A stretch of 64,000 nucleotides of DNA, taken from contig NC_066281.1 in the NCBI RefSeq assembly GCF_905404315.1, forward strand, positions 13,358,001-13,422,000, read 5' to 3'. Below are positions 37,101 through 49,100 of the stretch, piece by piece. The position numbers were made by a program, and so were the translations under genes. The notes beneath the pieces are model-generated. The model had not been told where the DNA came from. It saw only the letters and a program-made list of their open reading frames with translations, and did not search any database. The stretch is from Leptidea sinapis. Taxonomy: Eukaryota; Arthropoda; Insecta; Lepidoptera; Pieridae. The first letter of the stretch is position 1. Every line of letters begins with the position of its first letter.

Positions 37101-40100
37101 AATGTAAATAATAATAATACTTAGTCAGGGTCACTAACCATTCGGCTATATAAGTCATCAATACAATCAAACGGAAAGCTTATCACATCGAGTTACAGTG
37201 ATAATTGTCAGTTTAATGTGTTTACAAGCGCCACCAACGTCATGAACTCTGTCATAAGATAATAAGATATCCCAATTAATAATAACATTCATCTAACTAC
37301 TGTTAATATTTAAATACTATTTAATATAATATATAATTATCACTATAATTAGAAATAACTATAATAGCATATTATATTCAGATCTTTAGTTAATTAGATT
37401 CGTGTAAGTTAGTTGGCACTAAAGTAGTGCCAGTGGTAGCATGATTACGGTAGACGGTCGGCCCTTTATAAGCCAGAGCGCGCAGTTGGAGGACAGATTA
37501 CACATTGTGAATTGTAAGGAGTAACGCTGCCCAAATTGTATTAATTTAATATTTATTAGTGGAAAGTGATAAATACAGATTGAAATATTGGCTAGCGCTT
37601 AGCAGAAAGGAACCAGTCTACAAAACCATAATAAAATTACTGTTTGACACCCCAAACAAAACTTATCAGATATTTCTAATTTAAAAAGGAACCAGTTCAC
37701 GTCTCGCATTAGTAGCAAAGATACTGAACACACCCACAAAAAATATACTAAATGTCACAAAAAAATAACTATCTTTTGACTTTGGACCTCAAATATTCAG
37801 CTTAGTTTGCATGTGGACTGGTTCCATTCTGCTAAGCGCTAGCCAATTTTAAATGCTTTTAAATTCTACTTAATATAATAATAAATGTAAAGGGCACGTA
37901 CCTGCGGGATGGTATAGACGATGGAAGTCGGGCGAGGGTAGCAGCTGCGTGACGGCCACATTTGGTGGCGTGCCCGACACCAGCGCGTTGATCGTGGAGC
38001 CCAGGTCGGATTGCGGCTGCTCAGCAGCCTGCAACACATCGCAACCTTCTAAATACGGCTTCTTATTAACATTCATAAAACACCTGAAGCCTAGGGAACA
38101 TAAAAGTAATTTTTGCAACTGTTGTGTAATAAAGGGTATTAAAACACGAATGTGGGTTTATGTGATGATAGCATCACATGAGTGTTCTAATACCTAAGTA
38201 TCAACAGTTGCATACAAGACTTTATCTACACCCATAATATGAATCCTCTATAAATGATTCTAAAAGAGTTAGCCTACTGCTAACATTAAAAAAGCCAGTC
38301 ATAGTAACCATTACATCATCCAAACGAGTGTTGTAATGTTGTACTGAATTTCATTACAACACTCATTTGAATGATGTAGTGGTATTAGGTGTTTTAATTT
38401 TGGCAAAAAGCTGTTTTAGAATATTTAATAAAGCATTTAAAGCATGGGTGTGTGCAAACCAATTACTGAATCTAGCTTATAAAAACAGTATATATAAAGG
38501 TACTGTAGCACTCAACAGTGAGTACACAACATACAGTACAGAAGGGTTATTCACATTCATTCGGCATACTAAATTCAAATTAACATATTTTTATACAAAA
38601 TAGTATTGAAAATCACTTATTGAACGGTAAAAACTTCCACGTATTCTGAATTGTATGCCTCAGAACTTAGAATGGGCGCAGAAATTCCAACATTTATAAT
38701 TAAATAGCCTGAAAGCATCCCCACTACATTCCCGGTCTGTGGTTAGTCATATTTCGTAATAGATAAAGTCATTCATAATAAATAAAGTTATCAATGTTGT
38801 AGTTACCTTTATCTCTCAAATGTTTATAAACAATTCTTTTGAATTTCCTAACACGCTTGTATTGAACATTTTCTGGGATCATGTTGTAAAAGCGTCTACA
38901 TCACCCGATAAAAGACTTCTTAATTCAACTTAACCGAGTAGTGGGCATAACAAGTTTATGGTGGCGCAGTTAAGCATAAAGTATTTACTTAATGATACCA
39001 TAGCCTTGGAATGGAGCGGATACCCTCAGGCTCTTTAATTATAAATATTTATTGTACGATATTACATTGTTCCCCATATTTTTTGGCACCCTTCAGACCG
39101 AAACCCAAAATTATGGTTACACATTACTGCTTCGCGGCAGAAATAGGCACAGTTATGGTACCCATAATCTAGCCGGCATCCCATGCAAGGGAGCCTCCCA
39201 CTGGTAAACCGAATGCTGGATATATATTATATACTACTATACAATAAGTAGTGTTATATATCAGTTAGTAAATGATCACCTCCGGAGAGACGAGCATCTG
39301 CTGCGACTCCTGCATGTGCAAGAGGCGCGCCCGCTCGTAGTTGGCCCGCACCCGCGCCGACTGCGCGTCCCGCTGGAGCCCGAACATGGCCGCCGCACTA
39401 GCGTTCCCGCCCATGGTGCACGCGCCCTGAACGTAACAATATGTCATCTCATATTGTTCTCAAAATAAATTTATTCTCTTACAATTATTTTTGATGTCAG
39501 CACAATAAATACAATACATATTATCGTAATTGGACAAGAAATTATCACAACATATTATAAACAATTGGTATGGGGTAATTTTATTTATTATTTATTACAC
39601 TTTTTTGACACTGCATTAACAAAATCTACTAACATACATAATTACATCATATGGTGCAAATGGCGGCCATATCACTATATAGTGATCTCTTCCTCTTCGA
39701 GAGAGACATTATAAGGGTAAGAAAAGCGTCAAAAATATACATACATACACATAATATATACTGTACTAACATATAGATAAATATTTAAGAAAGTAAAATA
39801 ATATGTAAGTAAAAAGTAGAAACAATAATTATCATTTCAGAATTGTTGATACAATACATACAGATAGATACTATCAAATAGAGTACAGATAATGTTTATG
39901 TAGTTGATTTTTAAAGGAGGCTAATGATTATGCTTGTCAGACAGTAAGTCGGTTATGCCACTTTTAGTACAAACTACAAATTTCTAGTGATAAATCGAAT
40001 TGTTAACAAAATACAAAATAAATTACTCACGGGACTCTGTACCGGATAGACAGGCACAGGGGGAGTGCCGGGACTTGAGCAAACTGGGCTCTTGCTGACA

Positions 40101-43100
40101 GTCTCGCACTGCATTAAACTTTGCGTAATCGCATTAATCGCCGCATTCTTCTCCTTTACACCCTGAAATAACGTTAACAATTTTAATTACAACTATATTA
40201 CCCGTTCCCGCCCGCTGGGCTTTGCTGGGCGAATTTTGAAAGTAAATAAATTAAATTTTATTCATCATTTTTATGTTTTTTATTCATACTAATATTTTTA
40301 TCATTTTCCTTTGAAAAATTTTCATAAAAGTAAAACAGCAATAATAAAATGAAGGAAAGTTGGAATTCGAAAAATAAATGGCCATAAACTAGGAGGAGAA
40401 ATTTCACACACACTACCATCAAATGGTGGTAGTTTCATATGAATACGATCAGTGGTTTAGGCGTGATTGAGCCTCAAACATCTTATACTCATGCTTACTA
40501 AACATTATACAATAATGATAATAATATTAAGACTCACATTGGATATAGAAACAGTTTTATATTACAGAGGATTAATATGATGTTGACAATACCTGGTAGT
40601 CATTTCTATGTCTTTCCAGGTCCATAAGAGAGTGCTCCTGCGCGGGTCTATCGTTGTTATCTATCAATTCGTCCAGAATTTCAGACAAAGTCTTATCGCT
40701 TGGTGGTTCATTATCGCTGTTATTTCCCACCGTTTGGACTCGAATATTCCCGCTGCAAAAGTGGTCTTTTTAAGTGGCATACATAAAAAAGTTAGATCTA
40801 CATATAATAAAATAAAAAAAACAATGATATAACTCATTTTGCTTTAATAATCAATTAAGCTGATAATGAAGTGAATGATGATGAAATGATAATCAATCAA
40901 TACGCAGTGTTGGTAGGGTCCCCATAAGATGGACCGACGATCTGGTCAAGGTCGCTGATGATGACGATAATCAATCAATACATATAATTAAATCGTAACT
41001 GGTGGTTGTCTGCACATGTAAAATATATAAGAAATACTTCTATACAGGGACTTTATGAACTAAATACAGCCCAAAGCAATGATCATTAGAATTTCTATCT
41101 GACTGTCTTTACGTTTGTGCACGGTAATCTTAATAACGACTTAACCGATTTGAGTGCAGAACGCACTGATGTGTTGCGGTCTACTCGACATAGTATTTAG
41201 TGTTTGTTTCATTTCAATCGGTTGATAAATAAAAAAGTTATATCAATGTAATTAATCACATATAAAATGCAATAAATAACCGATCAGTAAAATTGGCTGA
41301 AACTTTAACATGCAGGTATAACGATATCATCATTAAAGTATAATAATATAATACAAATTGGCCCTGCTCCTTGTAGCCCCAGACACAATTATGTCTGTTG
41401 CTAATACATCTTACTACTGATTCTCCTACCCGGGATATTAACTAGAACACTTCTTCACACCACGGGCTCGTGTGTACCACGATACATATACGGTCTGACA
41501 CAACTGCTTATTGCGCCAACGCAAAATCCCAGACGTGGTAGTTCATACACTTTCTCTGATGAGCTTCGGTTCACTATAGTTTATCAGAGTGGGATGAGAT
41601 GCGGTATTCATTCCATCCTACTCGTAGGGCAGACGTTTTTCCTCGTTTGAAATGGCCGCACAGTGGTATTTTAGGATGAAAAGTAAATTGAGCAAGGATG
41701 CGTTACTTTTTGCATGCTGCCATTGGGGTAAGTTTTGTTTCCCTTTTGTTGATTTTAGTGCTTGGGCTGTTGCGGTAAGCAATGTAGAAACTATGGAGCA
41801 TTGATATTTTTATACCAAGCTCTGTTGTACCGACCAGTGGCAGATCACAGCCCTGGTTTGATGCGTTAGTTAAAATAGCATCTGACTGTTGCGGCGCTGG
41901 GCACAAAGTATCCGAAGTGCAAAGTTCTAAAGCTGTATTTCGGAACCGCGCCTTTAGATTTTTAAGCGGCAAATTATCCGTGCGAAATCGAAGCACGTCA
42001 TCCATGTCGGCGAGCAGCTTTCTAGTTACCAGACTGGAACACGCAAGTTCTGCAAGCTGCTATTGGTAACTTCAACCAGCCATCCTCGCCACCGCTGCAC
42101 ATGAGGAATGACACCCTGGCCCGTATAGAAGCCGCCAAAAGAATGCCGATCTTCTGTGCACTTTTTTTGCGTTCAACTCAACTCTTGACGACAACTACTG
42201 TCATCCGCATAACAATGCATGTTGGAGGTATACAACATATCATTGATATATTTCACCAATAGGCTCCTTTGCACAGGATGCCGGCTAGATTATGGGTACC
42301 ACAACGGCGACTATTTCTGCCGTAAAGCAATAATGTGTAAGCATTACTGTGTTTCAGTCTGAAGGGCGCCGTAACTAGTGAAATTACTGGGCAAATGAGA
42401 GTTGACATCTTATGTCTCAAGGTGACGAGGGCAATTGTGGTGGCGTTCAGAAGTTTTGACACTCCATTGTTATGGGCGTATCAATTACCATCACCTCGTC
42501 CCTTCTTATCATAAAATATATATATATAGACTCAGGATGGCCTATATCAGAATCTTCCATGTCTCACGTGGGTCAGAAACTCGAACAAGATCACCAATTA
42601 GTTCTCCAGTGATTTATTTCTTCTTAACTTCACAGATTAACAAAATATAACTCTAAAACACTTTAATTAGGTACAGATAATGATACTCTATTAAATCAAA
42701 TCAGAAACTGTTAAAGATGGCGTCAGAAATAAGCGATTCGTCGAGCGCGTGGTGCGTTGGCGGTTCTCGATCCAAAAAGTGACCAAGACGGCCGCCCCGC
42801 TCCCATCGGTGTGACGTTCCGCAAGAGTGGCAGCTGACGGCTGACATCTGTCATGCTGCCGTTCTGTTCCGACGTCGTCGACAGCAAACGTCAAACGTCA
42901 TGTGTCGCGCCGTCATGTATGATATATAGGAATAACAATAAGAAAATATTATGAGGTAGGACTGACTGCGTCGTGTAGCCGTGGTGCGGTGCGGGCGCGG
43001 GCGCCGCGTACTGCAGCGGGTGCGGCGCGTGCGCGGCGTGCTGCGGGTACGGGGGCCGCACGCCGGCCGCGCCCTGCAACACGAGCTGCAGGTGCGACTG

Positions 43101-46100
43101 GCCGCTGTTGTCACTGGACCCGTTCACGTGGCCGCCGCGATTGCTGTCCACACACATAGCCTCGTTATTTCACAGGATACAAGTAATAACAAGCTTATAT
43201 TTATGATGATTCATTACAACATAGGTCATCAATAGAGACTAGATTCTATGCTACAAAAAATTCATGCAAATATGCAAGTAAAATAACTAAAATATGCACG
43301 AAAATCCATAAAAAAGGGCCAAAATATGCATAAAATTAAACAGGAAAAAATAAAATAACATATTTTTATTTCATTTTATAAAGGCTTTTACTGACAATCG
43401 TATTTGTGAAAGAAACTATTACAAGATATATATCTACTTAGCTAACAATGAAATTTAAGATTTACCTTCAAAAATATGTACTACTAAGTACTGTTCTACA
43501 TGTTCTGTAGACAAATTGTGTCTATGATCGCTTAATAAATTTTTCTAACCGGAAAAGGAGCGTTCTACGTCTACTGAGGTTACTGGGCAGAATTTTTTGA
43601 GTGCAAGGTTTGGACTTACTATGAAAAGCATCGAACGATGGGCGAGATCGAGCGTAAATATGCATACTAATTATTTTTTTCTTTTTAAATATACAACTAC
43701 CGCTGAAAAAGCACTAAATATGCAAAAGCATATGCAATATGCATTTGCATATAATCCGGTCTCTAGTTATGAATAACGCGCATAGCCCTTTCCTTCAACG
43801 ACTGTGGTAAAACCCAAGTAAAAATAAGGTAATGCTGTGTGTACGGTGGGATTCTAAGGACATTTTTGTGTTTAGTTATTATCTCTCCCGCCATTAACCG
43901 ATGATATTAAAATATTCATTCATCGCAACAACGTTAGACACGCGTCTTTGGCCACTAAGCAAAAATTAAGAAAGTTCGGCTGAAATGTGTTAATGCGTCC
44001 GCCATCTTCACATTTAAACTTGTTTTGGTCTCTTAAGAATTCTTTAGGCAGTGTTAGATTGCCATCAGGAGAGGATTGAACAAACAATTTAACGCGTTTT
44101 TTTTAACGCTAGTCCCTTAATTTCTACAGCAACGGCACCATATTACTACCTACAAGATGACAAAAAGTCATCGAACAAAATGGCACATATATATTCTGTG
44201 ATTAAATGTTAATCAACTTTGAAAAAAAAAGTTTTGAATTTTCACACGTTGTTTATTTACGAGTATATAGAAACTAGCGGACTCGATAGACGTCTTAAAT
44301 TTAAAAAATCGGTCCAGTCATTAGGAGGAGTTCACTAAAATACACACAGGCAGAAGAATGGACTGGAGATGAAACGGATAGGAACTACAAGGGCGGAGCG
44401 CCGGATATTCAGCCCTTTATCGTGTTACATGACGCAACCAGTTTTAAATATAGTAATTTAAATCAGTACCCACAGTTGTCAAGGTTTGCTAGAATTTATC
44501 TTTCAACACCTGGCAGTACCGTTTACAGCGAAACGCTATTTTCTGAAGCTGGTCTGGTATAAGAGAGGCAAATGGAGTCACCTCTTACCGACAAGTGCAG
44601 AAAATTTGGTATTCATTCACCATAATTTGTCATTTGTTAATTTTGAGTAATAATTAAGGTAATTAATAAAACAAACATTTTTGTCGAGTGATTATTATAA
44701 ATGTGTCCATAATGTAGCGAGGTATCGTTTTCTTCAAGTAAAATAATGAGTTTCTGGAATATTACTATTCATCCGAAACCCGGCCGGATAGTGAAAACAA
44801 GGCCGGATAGGCCAGATACCGGATAGGTGCCAGATATCCGTTTGACCTCTAATATGGATTGAGTTGAGAATTTAAACCATTCTCAAACTTTCTGGAACCC
44901 AAAAAATCGGTCCAGCCGTTTAGCAGGAGAGTTCACTGTCAACACACGTACAGAAGAATTACGTACGAGTATATTAGAGAGCGTGTGGTGCTGCCGGGGC
45001 GAGTGCGGGTGGTGCGGCGCGAGGAGCGGCGGCCGCGAGCGCGGCGGGTAGGCGCGGGTCACGGGGCCGGTCAGCTGCGCGGGCGTGGGCGGCGTGCTCT
45101 GCTGCCGCGCCAGCAGCGACACGAGGATCTGGTTCTTGTGGCACAGCGGACTCATGCCGCACTCGACGTATATATAAAGTTAATAGTAACCTGAGTATAT
45201 TAGAGAGCGTGTGGTGCTGCCGGGGCGAGTGGGGGTGGTGCGGCGCGAGGAGCGGCGGCCGCGAGCGCGGCGGGTAGGCGCGGGTCACGGGGCCGGTCAG
45301 CTGCGCGGGCGTGGGCGGCGTGCTCTGCTGCCGCGCCAGCAGCGACACGAGGATCTGGTTCTTGTGGCACAGCGGACTCATGCCGCACTCGACGTATATA
45401 TAAAGTTAATAGTAACCTGAGTATATTAGAGAGCGTGTGGTGCTGCCGGGGCGAGTGCGGGTGGTGCGGCGCGAGGAGCGGCGGCCGCGAGCGCGGCGGG
45501 TAGGCGCGGGTCACGGGGCCGGTCAGCTGCGCGGGCGTGGGCGGCGTGCTCTGCTGCCGCGCCAGCAGCGACACGAGGATCTGGTTCTTGTGGCACAGCG
45601 GACTCATGCCGCACTCGACGTATATATAAAGTTAATAGTAACCTGAGTATATTAGAGAGCGTGTGGTGCTGCCGGGGCGAGTGGGGGTGGTGCGGCGCGA
45701 GGAGCGGCGGCCGCGAGCGCGGCGGGTAGGCGCGGGTCACGGGGCCGGTCAGCTGCGCGGGCGTGGGCGGCGTGCTCTGCTGCCGCGCCAGCAGCGACAC
45801 GAGGATCTGGTTCTTGTGGCACAGCGGACTCATGCCGCACTCGACGTATATATAAAGTTAATAGTAACCTGAGTATATTAGAGAGCGTGTGGTGCTGCCG
45901 GGGCGAGTGCGGGTGGTGCGGCGCGAGGAGCGGCGGCCGCGAGCGCGGCGGGTAGGCGCGGGTCACGGGGCCGGTCAGCTGCGCGGGCGTGGGCGGCGTG
46001 CTCTGCTGCCGCGCCAGCAGCGACACGAGGATCTGGTTCTTGTGGCACAGCGGACTCATGCCGCACTCGACGTATATATAAAGTTAATAGTAACCTGAGT

Positions 46101-49100
46101 ATATTAGAGAGCGTGTGGTGCTGCCGGGGCGAGTGCGGGTGGTGCGGCGCGAGGAGCGGCGGCCGCGAGCGCGGCGGGTAGGCGCGGGTCACGGGGCCGG
46201 TCAGCTGCGCGGGCGTGGGCGGCGTGCTCTGCTGCCGCGCCAGCAGCGACACGAGGATCTGGTTCTTGTGGCACAGCGGACTCATGCCGCACTCGACGTA
46301 TATATAAAGTTAATAGTAACCTGAGTATATTAGAGAGCGTGTGGTGCTGCCGGGGCGAGTGCGGGTGGTGCGGCGCGAGGAGCGGCGGCCGCGAGCGCGG
46401 CGGGTAGGCGCGGGTCACGGGGCCGGTCAGCTGCGCGGGCGTGGGCGGCGTGCTCTGCTGCCGCGCCAGCAGCGACACGAGGATCTGGTTCTTCTGACAC
46501 AGCGGACTCATGCCCGCGCTCGACGCCGGCGTGCTCACGCTGGACGGGGCCGTCGACGAACACGATATAGCGCTCGAAGTTACCTATAAAGGCATAAAAG
46601 GCATTTATTTTCTCAAAATTGATTCCTTCACAAATATTTTTGATGTCATTTCTAATATACTAGATACTACTACCGCTTCGCAAACAAAATATGGCACTCT
46701 GAGAAAGAAAAACCGGCGCAAGAAACTCTCCCAGCATTCTTTTTTTGTGCTCTTTTAATAAAAATATAAATTATTGTGCTATCATTGCTATTGCTATAAA
46801 ATACTCATAAATAGTCCCAGGCTGTCCGATCTCTTAAATATTCAGTTGTAAAGTAGTAGGATTTACGACAGAGCCATTTATAATAAAACATTTAAATTTA
46901 TTTAACTAATTTCAAAACATAACATAAAATCATTTTAAACATTCGTATACATATATAATAATATTACATAAATATGCAATAATGTGAAGATTACATAAAA
47001 AAAAAATAATAACCCTGATGGTAAGTATAGTAATATTTAAAATATAAACCATAGAATATAATTTATTAGAGGTTGATAAAATTAAAAAGTTTCGATTTAT
47101 TTATATGCACTGTAATAGTTATTAGTTTGCCTTCCCTTAACTATGTATCCCTTTCACCTTAGGGAAATGGGGATGAGTGAAAACCAACGCTGCACGAAAT
47201 AACTATTTCAAGCAGCATAAGCTGAGCCTTTGTCTTAGTATATGTTTATAATAAGTTGAGTTTGTATACTTAAATTTACTTCAAGGCGATACATTTTATT
47301 ATTATTATTCAATCATTAAGAATTGAATTAAATATCTGGAAAACAAGTCCAACATACCTGTTGATTTTCAGGTGTAGCTCGTTTGGGGTTAGTCAATGTT
47401 GTTTTTGGTTCTTCAAATTTCCGTTTCATTCCTGCAATCCGTTCCAGGTACAAGTCGTTGCCGTCCGGTGTGCGACCATTTCCCGAGGGACCGTTGCTGC
47501 TAGCCAATAACTGAGACAGCAACGCACTAGGTTGAGATGAGTTACGTGAATCCGTTGAGCTTCTCCGGCTTTCATCGCCATCTTCATCGGATTTGTCATT
47601 AAGTATCTAAAAAATAAGGCATGTCTTAAAACGAGGCGCTTAAGAGCTCATTTATTATTTTAGTATTAATAAAACACCGTTCTTTTTTGGTATTATTTAC
47701 TGTATGTGTATGTTTAAATTATATGTATATCAATACCTTCTATCATCTTTTCAACTAAAACTACTTCATTACAGGTTGCCTGGTAGATTTTTTTTTATTT
47801 TATGGAATAGAAGGACAAACGAGCGTACGGGTCACCTGGTGTTAAGTGATCACCGCCGCCCACACTCTCCTGCAACACCAGAGGAATCACAAGAGCATGG
47901 CCGGCCTTTAAGGAAGGTGTACGCGCTTTTCTTGAAGGTACCCATGTCGTATCGTCCCGGAAACACCGCACAAGGAAGCTCATTCCACAGCTTCGTGGTA
48001 CGAGGAAGAAAGCTCCTTAAAAACCGCACTGTGGAGGACCGCCACACATCCAGATGGTGGGGATGATATCGTAACTTGTGGCGTGTCGTGCAAAGGTGAA
48101 ATTCGGCGGCAGGAATCAGGTTGAACAGCTCTTCGGAACACTCTCCGTGATAAATGCTGTAGAAGACACACAATGAAGCGACGTCTCTACGCAACGCCAA
48201 GTGATCCAGCCGTTCACAGAGTACTGGGTCCCCGACAATTCGAGCTGCTCTGCGTTGCAGGCGGTCAAATGGATCGAGCTGATACTGGGGTGTGCCAGAC
48301 CAGAGATGACAGCAATACTTCATGTGAGGCCGGACCTGCGCTTTGTAGGGCGCTAGAATGTGGGCCGGCTTGAAGTATTGCCGTGCTCTATTTATGACGC
48401 CCAGTTTCTTTGAAGCCAGTTTGGCTTTGCCCTCCAGATGGCCACGGAATTGGCAACGGAAGGAAGGACGGGGGGGAATGGCCTCCAGTCCTCGACACTA
48501 ACCTATGCTACACATAGCGGCACTAGGCCGCTACGTCACGCCGGTATTCTGTGCGAGTGTGGTAAGTAACCCGGACGAGTCTGGCCCGATTGTGCTGACG
48601 TCATAAGACAGCAGCGTGGCTGTCCCACTTTCATAAAGCCTGTAGTCGCCTCTTACGACACCCTTGGACCTGGGACTACCCTATTCTTTATACGCCCCGG
48701 GGCAGCACAGGGCAAAATCGCTCTTTTGCGATAAGGCCACCTATTGCTTTTTGTAGTCTCGATTTTTGTTACATATATTTATTTATTTTGTGGTGTGCAG
48801 TAAAGACACATTTCATTTCATTTCACTGTCAACATTGACGACTATATCATACTCATGACCAATTACTATTGTTAGAATTATAATTATACCTGTAGCTTAC
48901 GAATGTCGAATGTATGAAGACAATAGCAAGGACCTGTAGTAGTTATTATCGCTTGTACAGTATGGGATCCAGTATATAGTAAACGTATCGACAGAATAGA
49001 AATTGTTCAAAAAAAGTTTGTAAGATGTCTGGATTATAGGTTTAGTCATATATGGACAAAAAAAACAATATTATGTCTTTACAGTTTCGTCGTAATTATT

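Noticed and set aside
36001..38455. CRISPR-like array from repeated gagtgttgtaatg motifs
   Set aside because: Irregular spacing, palindromic arrangement and a eukaryotic context; explained by two copies of a TIR element.
44974..46563. Long overlapping ORFs (135-144 residues, Arg/Ala/Pro-rich) running across unit boundaries in the array
   Set aside because: They arise because GC-rich repeat units stay open in several frames; the part in the tai frame is explained by exon 7 and the rest is read-through in a shifted frame.
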